From assembly GCF_003712105.1 (NCBI RefSeq), contig NZ_RHLG01000003.1, forward strand, positions 124,001 to 188,000: a DNA stretch of 64,000 bases, read 5' to 3'. Below are positions 17,465 through 26,482 of the stretch, piece by piece. Under the pieces are notes generated by a model. That model had not been told where the DNA came from. It made no database searches and was given only the letters and a program-made list of their open reading frames with translations. Numbering within the stretch: the stretch's first letter is position 1; every line of letters begins with the position of its first letter. The position numbers were made by a program, and so were the translations under genes. Origin of the DNA: Winogradskyella sp. GTDB lineage: Bacteria > Bacteroidota > Bacteroidia > Flavobacteriales > Flavobacteriaceae.

Positions 17465-19090
17465 CTATGCTACTGCTGTCATCTTAGGGGTTCCTATTTG
17501 TTCTTTTTCTTCAAACTGATTTGAAGTATTTTTTGCTCCACCAGCCTTTATAGCATTATCTCCAGAGAAAAATGATTTATGATCATCTCCTAAATCAGAG
17601 CCTGCCATTCGTTGATGTTTTACACAAGCTACACCTTTTCGTATTTCTTGTCGTTGTACATCTCTGACATAGGCAAGCATACCATCTTTACCAAAATAAC
17701 CTTCAGCTAAATCATTCATATGTAAAGCTGTAGTATGATACGTAGGTAATGTAATCAAGTGGTGAAAAATACCAGCTTCTTTTGCACCGTCTAACTGAAA
17801 AGTCTTAATCTTTTCATCTGCACGATGGCATAATTCTGAACCATCGTATTCTGCATCCATAAGGTTATTTCTATCGTATTCAGTCATGTTTTCACCTTCA
17901 GCGAGCATTTCTTCATAAGCTTGATTACGAAAGTTAAGTGTCCAATTAAATGATGGGGAATTATTATAAACAAGTTTTGCATCTGGCACTACTGCTTTAA
18001 CTCTATTTACCATGTGCGCTATCTGCTCAAGATTAGGTGTTGGTGTTTCAATCCATAATAAGTCGGCTCCATTTTTCAAGCTTGTGATGCAATCAAGCAC
18101 TACTCTATCGATATTTGATCCTTCTTTAAACCTATACAATCCATTTGCTAAACGCTTTGGTCTCATGAGCCTGCCATCTCGTTTAATCAAAACATCATCT
18201 TCACGAGCATCTATTAATGCGATTTCTTCTGCGTCAACAAAAGCTAAATATTGTGAAGCCAAATCACCAGGAGTTTGACTTACCGGAAGTTTTTGCGTTA
18301 AACCAGCACCTTCAGAATCTGTTCTAGCTACAATAACACCATCATCTACACCTAACTCTAAAAATGCATAGCGCACTGCGTTGAGCTTAGCAATAAAATC
18401 TTCGTGAGGCACTGTTACTTTACCATCTTGATGGCCACATTGTTTAGCATCAGAGACTTGATTTTCAATCTGTATGGCACATGCGCCTGCTTTTATCATT
18501 TTTTTAGCTAATAAATAGGTGGCCTCTTCATTACCAAAACCTGCATCAATATCAGCAATAATTGGGACTACATGCGTTTCAAAATTATCGATTTGTGCCT
18601 GAACATCTTCTCCATTTTCCATACGCCTGAATAAATCATTCAACGCTATGGCATCTGCCTGACGTAAGAAATCATAAATCTCTTCTATTAATGCTGGTAC
18701 TGCAGTTTTTTCGTGCATAGATTGGTCTGGTAATGGCCCAAATTCTGAACGCAATGCTGCAACCATCCAACCTGAAAGATATAAATAACGCTTACTTGTT
18801 GTTTTGTGATGCTTTTTAACGGCAATCATTTTTTGTTGCGCAACAAAACCATGCCAGCAACCTAGAGATTGGGTGTAATTTGAGTTGTCTGCATCGTAGG
18901 CTGCCATGTCATTTCGCATAATAGCCGCAGTGTATTTTGCAATATCAAGTCCTGTTTTAAAACGATTTTGCAGGAGCATTCTAGCAGCATTTTTAGGCTG
19001 GATAGAATCCCAAGTGTCACCATATCTTTGTTTTAGCTGTTTTACCGTCTCTAAAACAGAACCGAAAGTGTTGAGTTGCAAATTTTTCAT
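17465..19090 (-). CDS. aceA: Isocitrate lyase
   Basis: 541 residues from the ATG at 19090 (MKNLQLNTFG); a start at 19153 would add 21 residues without family resemblance. It is the longer isocitrate lyase type known from Pseudomonas, with the catalytic cysteine in KQCGHQDGK. DADAGFGN-like sequence (DIDAGFGNEEA) and WIETPTPNLEQ mark the magnesium and substrate loops. It splits isocitrate into glyoxylate and succinate, first step of the glyoxylate bypass. Malate synthase is 79 bp upstream on the same strand, and the pair is probably one operon under the divergent regulator at 20889. Confidence 0.93.
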   Translation of the reverse strand: MKNLQLNTFGSVLETVKQLKQRYGDTWDSIQPKNAARMLLQNRFKTGLDIAKYTAAIMRNDMAAYDADNSNYTQSLGCWHGFVAQQKMIAVKKHHKTTSKRYLYLSGWMVAALRSEFGPLPDQSMHEKTAVPALIEEIYDFLRQADAIALNDLFRRMENGEDVQAQIDNFETHVVPIIADIDAGFGNEEATYLLAKKMIKAGACAIQIENQVSDAKQCGHQDGKVTVPHEDFIAKLNAVRYAFLELGVDDGVIVARTDSEGAGLTQKLPVSQTPGDLASQYLAFVDAEEIALIDAREDDVLIKRDGRLMRPKRLANGLYRFKEGSNIDRVVLDCITSLKNGADLLWIETPTPNLEQIAHMVNRVKAVVPDAKLVYNNSPSFNWTLNFRNQAYEEMLAEGENMTEYDRNNLMDAEYDGSELCHRADEKIKTFQLDGAKEAGIFHHLITLPTYHTTALHMNDLAEGYFGKDGMLAYVRDVQRQEIRKGVACVKHQRMAGSDLGDDHKSFFSGDNAIKAGGAKNTSNQFEEKEQIGTPKMTAVA

Positions 19091-19169
19091 AATTTTGAAA
19101 TGTATTAATGATTTTACTAGAGTTAATATGAATCCCGTGTAATGTTGCCGCATTAGCGGGATTATTCTT

Positions 19170-20768
19170 TTATAATTGTTTATATGCCGGAATGGTCAAA
19201 AATTCTTCAAATTCTTGCTGAGTTACTAACTGTTTAAAAAGCTTAATCGCTTCAGGAAATTTGGTGTGCTGTATTCTATCTTCTCCGACTTCAGTAATTA
19301 TTTTTTCTACTTCATCATTAAATAGAGTTTCAAAAAGTGTTTGATTAAATTGTCTTCCGTCTACTAAAAAGGCTTCATTCTTCAACCATTGCCATACTTG
19401 AGTTCTTGAAATTTCTGCTGTAGCTGCATCTTCCATAAGATTATACAATGCAACGGCACCAAAACCTCTTAACCAAGCTTCCATATATAGAATTCCGACA
19501 TTTATATTTTTTCTGATACCAACTTCTGTTATGGTACCTTCAGGTAGTTCTACTAAATCAATTTCAGATACGTCTACATCTTCTCTTTTCTTAAACATCT
19601 GATTTGGTGTTGGCATGTATTTATCAAATTCTTTCATGGCAACATCAACTAATGCAGGATGCGCTACCCATGTACCATCATGTCCATTTTTTGCTTCACG
19701 CTCTTTATCTAGTCGTACTTTTTCGATCGCTTTTTCATTTGCGATTGGGTCATTTTTAATAGGTATTTGAGCAGCCATGCCACCCATAGCATGAATTCCG
19801 CGCTTATGACAAACCTGTATTACTAGATTTGAGTATGCCGCCATAAAAGGTGTAGCCATCGTAACTTGATCACGATTTGGAACTATAAAATCTTTATGAT
19901 TTCTAAATTTTTTGATATACGAAAAAATATAATCCCATCGCCCACAGTTAAGACCTACAATGTGGTTTTTAAGCTCATAAATAAACTCATTGAGTTGAAA
20001 ACTTGCTGTTATCGTTTCTATGAGTAATGTTGCTTTAAACGTTCCATGAGGCACGCCTAGATAAGATTGTGCAAATTCAAAAACGCTATTCCACCATCTG
20101 GCTTCTAGATAATGCTCTAGTTTTGGTAAATAGAAATATGGTGCCGAGCCAAATTCTTGTAAGGCTACTGTATTATGAAATACATATAATCCAAAATCGA
20201 ACAAACTTGCAGATAGTTCTTCACCATCAACTTGAATATGTCGTTCATTAAGATGTAAGCCTCTTGGCCTTACCAACAAGACTGCGGTTTCATCATTTAG
20301 CTTATAATGTTTTCCTCTTGATTTGTCTATTAATTCAATAGTTTTAAGATTAGCTTCTAGAAGGTTTTGCTGACCTTCTAAAGTATTTTTCCAGCTAGGC
20401 GCATTACTATCTTCAAAGTCGGCCATAAATGTTTTAGCACCTGAATTCAAAGCATTAATCACCATTTTACGGTCAACTGGTCCAGTGATTTCTACACGTC
20501 TATCCATTAAATCTTCGGGAATATCATCTACTTGCCACTCACCTTCTCTAATTGCTTTAGTCTCCGCAGGAAAAGACGGAAAGTTACCTGCATCATAATA
20601 CGCTTGTTCTGCTTTACGGTGCTCAAGTAGCTCAAGACGCTTCGAATTAAATCTGTTATGTAATTCTTTGATAAAGACTAATGCTTCTTCAGTTAATAGG
20701 TTTGGGTAATAGTTTGTAACCGATTTTGAAAAGGTAATTTCTGTCGGTGTTGCGATCAAATAGTTCAT
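19170..20768 (-). CDS. aceB: Malate synthase A
   Basis: 532 residues from the ATG at 20768 (MNYLIATPTEITF), the usual length for malate synthase A; an ATG at 20792 would add eight residues. KNHIVGLNCGRWDYIFSYIK is the family signature, and FMADFEDSNAPSW and LLVRPRGLHLNE are conserved active-site segments. It condenses glyoxylate with acetyl-CoA to malate, second step of the glyoxylate bypass. It is the first gene of an aceB-aceA unit; the upstream region has a palindrome shared with the divergent regulator gene. Confidence 0.93.
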   Translation of the reverse strand: MNYLIATPTEITFSKSVTNYYPNLLTEEALVFIKELHNRFNSKRLELLEHRKAEQAYYDAGNFPSFPAETKAIREGEWQVDDIPEDLMDRRVEITGPVDRKMVINALNSGAKTFMADFEDSNAPSWKNTLEGQQNLLEANLKTIELIDKSRGKHYKLNDETAVLLVRPRGLHLNERHIQVDGEELSASLFDFGLYVFHNTVALQEFGSAPYFYLPKLEHYLEARWWNSVFEFAQSYLGVPHGTFKATLLIETITASFQLNEFIYELKNHIVGLNCGRWDYIFSYIKKFRNHKDFIVPNRDQVTMATPFMAAYSNLVIQVCHKRGIHAMGGMAAQIPIKNDPIANEKAIEKVRLDKEREAKNGHDGTWVAHPALVDVAMKEFDKYMPTPNQMFKKREDVDVSEIDLVELPEGTITEVGIRKNINVGILYMEAWLRGFGAVALYNLMEDAATAEISRTQVWQWLKNEAFLVDGRQFNQTLFETLFNDEVEKIITEVGEDRIQHTKFPEAIKLFKQLVTQQEFEEFLTIPAYKQL

Positions 20769-20789
20769 GCTTTTAATTTTTTGATGAAA

Positions 20790-20797
20790 CAATGTTA
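20790..20797 (-). promoter_or_regulatory. Probable aceB promoter (TAACATTG, TTG at -33)
   Basis: Minus-strand TAACATTG differs from TAnnTTTG at one base, and a TTG lies 20 bp upstream (20818-20820). The perfect palindrome 20821-20832 directly adjoins the -33 element, well placed for a regulator to act on it. Confidence 0.4.
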
Positions 20798-20820
20798 CAA
20801 TCTATTTTTGAAAAAAACAA

Positions 20821-20869
20821 GCGAACGTTCGCTATTTTTATTTTTTCGCTTTTTATAAAAGTTCGCGAA
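20821..20869. promoter_or_regulatory. Candidate operator: palindromes GCGAACGTTCGC and TTCGCGAA
   Basis: A perfect 12-bp palindrome at 20821-20832 and a second one, TTCGCGAA at 20862-20869, share the GTTCGC half-site. They lie between aceB and the divergent regulator gene: the first adjoins the aceB -33 element, the second lies just upstream of the -7 element of the regulator. Such GC-rich palindromes stand out in this AT-rich gap. Confidence 0.5.
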
Positions 20870-20875
20870 TAATAG

Positions 20876-20883
20876 TATATTTG
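20876..20883 (+). promoter_or_regulatory. -7 element TATATTTG, predicted leaderless start
   Basis: Perfect TAnnTTTG match ending only 5 bp before the ATG at 20889. Transcription would begin at or next to the start codon, so the regulator mRNA is probably leaderless. Confidence 0.5.
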
Positions 20884-20888
20884 TCATT

Positions 20889-22364
20889 ATGGAACAGGAT
20901 TATATTAAATTAATATTTGGTCTTAAACTCAAGCAAGTCCGTACAGAACGTGGATTGTCTCTATTTGGACTTTCGAAACTTACTGGGCTTTCAAAATCTT
21001 ATTTGAATGAAATAGAGAAAGGGAAAAAATACCCTAAACCAGATAAAATTTCTGCATTATCAGAACATTTAGATGTCCCTTATGATGATTTAGTATCTCT
21101 AAAACTCGATAAGAACCTTGCTCCTGTCGGTGAGATTTTACAATCTAAACTCCTTAAAGAAATTCCATTAGAGCTTTTAGGTATACAAGAAAGTACGTTA
21201 ATAGATATTGTATCTAAAGCGCCGCAAAAAGTTTCGGCCTTTATCAGTACTATTATCGAAATTGCCAATAATTACAGCTTTAGTAGAGAAAATTTTTACC
21301 TAGCGTCTGTTCGTTCATTCCAGGAAGCCAACAATAATTACTTTGGTGAATTAGAAGATGCCGTGGTTAAATTTGCTAAAACGTATCATATTGACCTTAA
21401 TAAAAAGATAGAATCGCAAGAACTTGAAGATATATTAGTTGAAGAATTTGGCTATACGATTAATAATGATGAGTTAGAATCGCACAGTGAGTTAGATAAT
21501 CTACGTTCTATTTTTATACCTAAATCAAAAACCTTATTAATAACCAAAAGTATAGACGATGCACAGCGCGCTTTTATTTATGGGAAAGAGCTAGCCTATA
21601 ATTATCTGGATATTACGGAGCGCTTATACACCTTTTCTTGGATTAAGTTTGAAAGCTTTGATGAAGTCCTAAATAATTTTTACGCCTCATATTTTGCTGG
21701 CGCATTAACCATACCCAGACAATCTTTGGTTGCAAACCTTAAAGCGCTTTTTGAAAAGAAACAGTTTAATACTCAAGATTTCCAATCTTTATTAAAAAAT
21801 TACAATGCTTCTCCAGAATCTATTTTTCAACGTTTTACCAATATTTTACCAAAGGATTTTAATCTTAAAAACTTGTTCTTTCTTAGATTTTCGCATAAAA
21901 AAGGATCTGATATTTACACCTTAAACAAAGAGTTGCATTTGGCTAAACATCAGTCGCCACGAGCTCGAGAAACCAACGAAAACTATTGTCAACGTTGGGT
22001 ATCCTTAAAAGTACTGAATGCCATAAGCAATTCTGACAAAGACTATGCTTTTGATATGCAAATCTCTGATTATCCTGCTGAGAATAAGCAATATTTAGTG
22101 ATGGCTGCTGCAACACCTGATCCATTTAAAGCTAATCGATTTCGAAGTATTTCAGTAGGTATTGAGTTGAACACGCAATTAAAACGCAAAGTAAATTTCC
22201 TAGACCATAAAAACTTGAAGACAATTCCTGTTGGCGTTACTTGTGAGCGTTGCAGTATCATGGATTGCGATGTACGCCAAAAACAACCTTCTGTTTTAAT
22301 GAAACGCCAGAAAGAAATAAAAACTGCAGAAGTCGTAGCCGACATTCAAAAGAAGTATAGCTAA
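20889..22364 (+). CDS. XRE-family regulator of the RamB/ScfR type, probable glyoxylate-bypass regulator
   Basis: 491 residues. HTH_3 domain at about 7-66 (LKQVRTERGLSLFGLSKLTGLSKSYLNEIE), a central region resembling ImmA/IrrE proteins, and a C-terminal region with Cys residues (CERCSIMDC), as in short-chain acyl-CoA-responsive regulators such as RamB, which controls glyoxylate genes in actinobacteria. The ImmA-type HExxH zinc motif is lost: the matching place reads KELAY (233-237), so the domain is probably a sensor rather than a protease. It is divergent from aceB across a palindromic operator candidate, which makes aceBA regulation and autoregulation likely. Confidence 0.75.
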   Translation: MEQDYIKLIFGLKLKQVRTERGLSLFGLSKLTGLSKSYLNEIEKGKKYPKPDKISALSEHLDVPYDDLVSLKLDKNLAPVGEILQSKLLKEIPLELLGIQESTLIDIVSKAPQKVSAFISTIIEIANNYSFSRENFYLASVRSFQEANNNYFGELEDAVVKFAKTYHIDLNKKIESQELEDILVEEFGYTINNDELESHSELDNLRSIFIPKSKTLLITKSIDDAQRAFIYGKELAYNYLDITERLYTFSWIKFESFDEVLNNFYASYFAGALTIPRQSLVANLKALFEKKQFNTQDFQSLLKNYNASPESIFQRFTNILPKDFNLKNLFFLRFSHKKGSDIYTLNKELHLAKHQSPRARETNENYCQRWVSLKVLNAISNSDKDYAFDMQISDYPAENKQYLVMAAATPDPFKANRFRSISVGIELNTQLKRKVNFLDHKNLKTIPVGVTCERCSIMDCDVRQKQPSVLMKRQKEIKTAEVVADIQKKYS

Positions 22365-22376
22365 ACTAGATCATAA

Positions 22377-23741
22377 TTATTCTACTTTTTTTGCAGGCAT
22401 ATGTTGACCATTTTGATGCAAGGTTAGGCTTTCTACAACACCAGACTCATTTTTATTAAACGTGATACTGGCTTCTACTATTTTTAAGAAAAACTCATTT
22501 TCAGCTGAAGGATAAACTTCAAACTCTTGCTGTCCTGTAGCTCGTGCAAATAGTTGTTTTTTATCATGTCTAATAGCTATATGAAAGTTAGGAGTTAATT
22601 CATATTTACCTACATAAGTGCCTAATACATCTTCTGAAACATCAACAATTTCAGGGAACTCTCGCTTTACAGGCAACTTCAATTCAACTTCCTGTCCTAA
22701 TTGTTTTACACCAACTAAATCAACAATTTCAGCAGAGTTAGTAAATACAATAACCGCTTTATCTGTTCCTTTTACAAAACCACCAAAAGCCTTATATCCA
22801 CCTGTACCACCATTATGCCATATAATGGTGCCGTCTGAGTTGTAATGCCATCCTAAGCCAATATTGAGATTAGTATTAGAATCTATATAGGCTACTTCAT
22901 GAGATAAGGCCATCGCCTTATACAAATCAGTATCGCTTTCAGTAACATTAGCCTTAAAAAACTTAATCATATCACTGGTAGTCGATTTTATGGCTCCAGC
23001 ACCTGCAAGAACATTTAAATCCCAATTTTTGGTAATTTTTAACTCAACATTATACCCATATGCTAGGTTACTTTTCATATTATCATTGATTACAATTCCA
23101 GTGCTTTTCATATCCAGAGGATCAGTAATACGCGCTTTAATAAGATCAGCATATGGTGTTCCTGTACTCAATTCTAGTATGTGCCCAAGCAATCCCATAG
23201 CTAAATTAGAATATTCGTATTGTGCTCCAACATCTCTTGTAAGTGTGTAACTATCCAAAAACTCGTATAATTCCTTTACAGTATAATCTGCAAAAGGGTT
23301 TTCTGGGTCTTTAGGATTAAAGTTGGAAGGCATTCTAGGCAATCCTGAAGTATGCGTTGCCAAATCTTTTAATGTTATTTCCCTATTTGCACCTTTGATA
23401 GCCTTAAATTCTTTAGGTAAATATTTAGATATCGGGTCATCTAAACTCATGTTGCCTTTTAAAACTTCATCTGCAAGAACAATACAGGTAAACACTTTTG
23501 AGATAGAACCTATTTCGTATACCGAATTTTCATTTACCGCATCGCCATTTTCAAGTTTAGTATTACCGTAATTAAAACTCTCAGTAGCATCACCTTCCAT
23601 ATATGTCATCGCTATAGATGGCACATGACCTTCATCAACCATAGCTTTTATATAGACTTTTACATCGTCTTTTATTTCGGCATTTTGACTTAATGAAAAC
23701 TGAAATGCAATTACAAATAAGAATAGATAAAAATTTTTCAT
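22377..23741 (-). CDS. Serine beta-lactamase-fold hydrolase (class C / AmpH-EstB group), secreted
   Basis: 454 residues from the ATG at 23741, which starts a signal peptide (MKNFYLFLFVIAFQFSLSQ); an upstream ATG at 23795 adds 18 residues before it. The SxxK motif is SISK (79-82), YSN serves as the YxN motif, and HNGGTGGY as the third box. This group holds penicillin-binding-protein-like peptidases and esterases as well as true beta-lactamases; sequence alone does not show antibiotic hydrolysis. A C-terminal domain of about 100 residues after the catalytic fold resembles the DUF3471-type extension. It is convergent with the regulator, 12 bp between stops. Confidence 0.8.
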   Translation of the reverse strand: MKNFYLFLFVIAFQFSLSQNAEIKDDVKVYIKAMVDEGHVPSIAMTYMEGDATESFNYGNTKLENGDAVNENSVYEIGSISKVFTCIVLADEVLKGNMSLDDPISKYLPKEFKAIKGANREITLKDLATHTSGLPRMPSNFNPKDPENPFADYTVKELYEFLDSYTLTRDVGAQYEYSNLAMGLLGHILELSTGTPYADLIKARITDPLDMKSTGIVINDNMKSNLAYGYNVELKITKNWDLNVLAGAGAIKSTTSDMIKFFKANVTESDTDLYKAMALSHEVAYIDSNTNLNIGLGWHYNSDGTIIWHNGGTGGYKAFGGFVKGTDKAVIVFTNSAEIVDLVGVKQLGQEVELKLPVKREFPEIVDVSEDVLGTYVGKYELTPNFHIAIRHDKKQLFARATGQQEFEVYPSAENEFFLKIVEASITFNKNESGVVESLTLHQNGQHMPAKKVE

Positions 23742-23830
23742 AATGAATAGAGTTATGTATGTATGACTAGAAATAAGTGAATTAGTTACACACAAATCAA
23801 TAGGTATAAGATAAGGAATTAAAATTGGAA

Positions 23831-24490
23831 TTAATTCAGAAGGCTTGAGGTTGTTTTGAACCTGATGTCCTTAAAGTCTGAAATTATCATATTCGCCTTT
23901 GAATAATCTTGCCCTGTAGAATGCACACTTTTGAATGCCACGCAGAAAATCCCAGCAGCATGAGCTGCTGTTATACCGTTAGTAGAATCTTCAATAACCA
24001 TACATTCAGATGTCTTAAATCCAGTATGTTCGGCAGCTTTTAAAAAGATTTCTGGGTGTGGTTTGGATTTCTTTAAATCTGCACCACTAAATTTTCCCAT
24101 AAAATATGGGTCTAAATCAAAGCGTTCGAAAATGCGCTTGATATTTGGCATCGAAGCCGAAGACGCAACAACTAGTTTTAATCCATTAGAATAATAATCT
24201 TTTATCAAATCTAAAACGCCATCAATCAATTGCAAATCAGTATCATTTTCAAATAAATACTTAAAGTGCATACGCTTACGCTTCATTAAGTATTCTGGCG
24301 CTTCATTGAGGTTAAAATGCTCAACTAGACGCTTACAAATATTAATAGTAGATTGCCCTGTAAATGAAGTATATAACGCTTCATCGACATTAATATTAAC
24401 GTCGGCAAACATTTTGAAATACGCTTTTCGGTGCAATGGTTCGGTGTCTACAATAACACCATCCATATCGAATAACACAGCTTTTAGCAT
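23831..24490 (-). CDS. HAD-superfamily phosphatase/phosphomutase, beta-phosphoglucomutase-like
   Basis: 219 residues. FDMDGVIVDTEPLH carries the nucleophile Asp 8 and acid-base Asp 10; VVASSASMPNIKRI is motif II, KSKPHPEIFLKAAE motif III with its Lys, and MVIEDSTNGITAAHAAG motif IV. The C1-type helical cap suits small sugar-phosphate or phosphoglycolate-like substrates. The start ATG overlaps the acs stop (TAATG at 24488-24492), so the two are co-translated; a link with C2 metabolism is plausible but not shown. Confidence 0.8.
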   Translation of the reverse strand: MLKAVLFDMDGVIVDTEPLHRKAYFKMFADVNINVDEALYTSFTGQSTINICKRLVEHFNLNEAPEYLMKRKRMHFKYLFENDTDLQLIDGVLDLIKDYYSNGLKLVVASSASMPNIKRIFERFDLDPYFMGKFSGADLKKSKPHPEIFLKAAEHTGFKTSECMVIEDSTNGITAAHAAGIFCVAFKSVHSTGQDYSKANMIISDFKDIRFKTTSSLLN

Positions 24491-26397
24491 TACAATACGT
24501 TATCGATTATACTTTGCACAACTTCAGGGTTTAGTAACGTACTGGTGTCACCAAGATTACTTGTGTCGTTAGATGCAATTTTACGTAGAATACGTCGCAT
24601 AATTTTTCCTGAGCGTGTTTTTGGTAGGCCTTCTGTAAACTGAATCTTATCTAACTTAGCTATTGGTCCTATCCTATCCGTAATCAATTGATTAATTTCT
24701 TTGCGAACATTATCATGATTACGACTTTCGCCGCTATCTTTTAAAGTCACATAGCCATATAAAGCGTTTCCTTTGACATCATGCGGAAAACCTACAATAG
24801 CAGATTCTGCAACAGCTTGATGCTCATTGATTGCATCCTCAATTGGCGCTGTTCCTAAATTGTGTCCCGAAACAATAATGACATCATCAACACGACCTGT
24901 AATACGATAGTAGCCAACTTCGTCACGTAAAGCACCATCACCAGTGAAGTACATATTTTCAAATGCTGAGAAATAGGTGTCTTTATAACGCTGGTGATTA
25001 CCCCAAATGGTACGTGCCATGGATGGCCATGGATATTTTATGCATAATTTACCATCAACTTGATTCCCAGAAATTTCATCACCATTATCATCCATCAAAG
25101 CAGGCTGAATCCCAATAAATGGCAAGGTTGCATACGTTGGCTTTGTTGGTGTAGAAAACGGAATTGGTGTTATCATTATGCCTCCAGTTTCAGTCTGCCA
25201 CCACGTATCTACAATTGGGCTTTTCTTTTTTCCAATATTCTCATTGTACCAATGCCAAGCTTCTTCATTAATTGGTTCGCCAACAGTTCCTAATACTTTT
25301 AGTGAGGACAAATCATATTTCTCCACAAAACCAGTGCCTTGCTTCGCTAAAGCTCTAATCGCAGTTGGCGCTGTATAGAATTGTGTGACGTTATGTTTTT
25401 CAACAATATCCCAAAAACGTCCAAAATCTGGATAGCTAGGTACACCTTCGAACATCACAGTAGTCGCACCATTGGCCAATGGCCCATACACAATGTAGCT
25501 ATGTCCTGTAATCCAACCAATATCAGCCGTACACCAATACACATCATTTTCACGATACTGAAATACATTCTTAAACGTGTACGCTGTATACACCATATAC
25601 CCAGCACAAGTATGCATCATTCCTTTTGGCATTCCGGTTGAACCTGAAGTATACAGAATGAATAATGGATCTTCTGCATCCATAACCTGAGCCGTATAAT
25701 CTTTGTAAGCATCATCTAAAAGTGGTTGTAACCACTGGTCGCGACCGTCCTTCATATTGATGTCCGAATTGATTCGCTTTGCCACTAAAACCGTATCTAC
25801 GCCAGGACAATCTTCTAAAGCTTCATCGACAATACCTTTAAGGTCAATAGTTTTTGCACCGCGATACGAACCATCTGAGGTAATCACCATCTTGGCATCA
25901 CAATCGTTAATGCGCGTTGCTAATGCTGTTGATGAAAATCCTGCAAACACCACAGAATGAATCGCACCAATTCGTGCACAAGCCAAAACAGACACTGCTA
26001 ATTCTGGTATCATAGGTAAGTAAATACACACACGATCACCCTTTCTAACACCTTGTTCTTCAAGGACGTTTGCAAACCTACACACGCGCTCGTGCAACTG
26101 TTTGTAAGTGATATGCTCTGCTGGAGCATTTGGGTCATTAGGCTCAAATAGAATCGCTGTTTTATTGGCTCTAGTATGTAAATGTCTATCTAGGCAATTT
26201 TCAGTGATGTTAAGCTTTGCGCCTTCAAACCATTTAACTTCCGGTTTTGTAAAATCCCAACTCAATATATTATCCCACTTTTTGCGCCAGTAAAAATGCT
26301 CTTCGGCTATTTCTTCCCAGAAATGCTCAGGATTTCCTATGGATTTACGATAAACGTGGTAGTATTCTTCAAAGTTTTTTATATGGTAATTGCTCAT
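24490..26397 (-). CDS. acs: Acetyl-CoA synthetase (AMP-forming)
   Basis: 635 residues from the ATG at 26397 (MSNYHIKNFEEYYHVY); a start at 26430 would add 11. Adenylate-forming family: YTSGSTGMPKGMMHT is the phosphate-binding loop, TADIGWITGHSYIVYGPL the acetate-pocket region, DTWWQTETGG motif A5, and KTRSGKIMRRILR carries the lysine acetylated in Acs regulation. It activates acetate to acetyl-CoA, feeding the glyoxylate bypass encoded a few kb away. Linked to the HAD gene by a TAATG overlap. The short gap to the symporter upstream holds a REP-like repeat. Confidence 0.95.
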   Translation of the reverse strand: MSNYHIKNFEEYYHVYRKSIGNPEHFWEEIAEEHFYWRKKWDNILSWDFTKPEVKWFEGAKLNITENCLDRHLHTRANKTAILFEPNDPNAPAEHITYKQLHERVCRFANVLEEQGVRKGDRVCIYLPMIPELAVSVLACARIGAIHSVVFAGFSSTALATRINDCDAKMVITSDGSYRGAKTIDLKGIVDEALEDCPGVDTVLVAKRINSDINMKDGRDQWLQPLLDDAYKDYTAQVMDAEDPLFILYTSGSTGMPKGMMHTCAGYMVYTAYTFKNVFQYRENDVYWCTADIGWITGHSYIVYGPLANGATTVMFEGVPSYPDFGRFWDIVEKHNVTQFYTAPTAIRALAKQGTGFVEKYDLSSLKVLGTVGEPINEEAWHWYNENIGKKKSPIVDTWWQTETGGIMITPIPFSTPTKPTYATLPFIGIQPALMDDNGDEISGNQVDGKLCIKYPWPSMARTIWGNHQRYKDTYFSAFENMYFTGDGALRDEVGYYRITGRVDDVIIVSGHNLGTAPIEDAINEHQAVAESAIVGFPHDVKGNALYGYVTLKDSGESRNHDNVRKEINQLITDRIGPIAKLDKIQFTEGLPKTRSGKIMRRILRKIASNDTSNLGDTSTLLNPEVVQSIIDNVL

Positions 26398-26427
26398 AGA
26401 TAATATTGGACTATTAATTTGATAGTT

Positions 26428-26469
26428 CACTTCGACTACGCTCAGTGACCAGCTTTATTTCTCGAGATG
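26428..26469. repeat. REP-like flavobacterial repeat
   Basis: The 23-nt CACTTCGACTACGCTCAGTG-type sequence (26428-26450) followed by CTCGAGATG is, in reverse complement, nearly the same as 30569-30590. It lies in the gap between acs and the symporter. Confidence 0.6.
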
Positions 26470-26482
26470 AAATTAAAAAAAA

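Noticed and set aside
22377-23741. Antibiotic-resistance beta-lactamase
   Set aside because: The SxxK/YxN/HxG fold is shared by peptidases and esterases; nothing shows activity on antibiotics.
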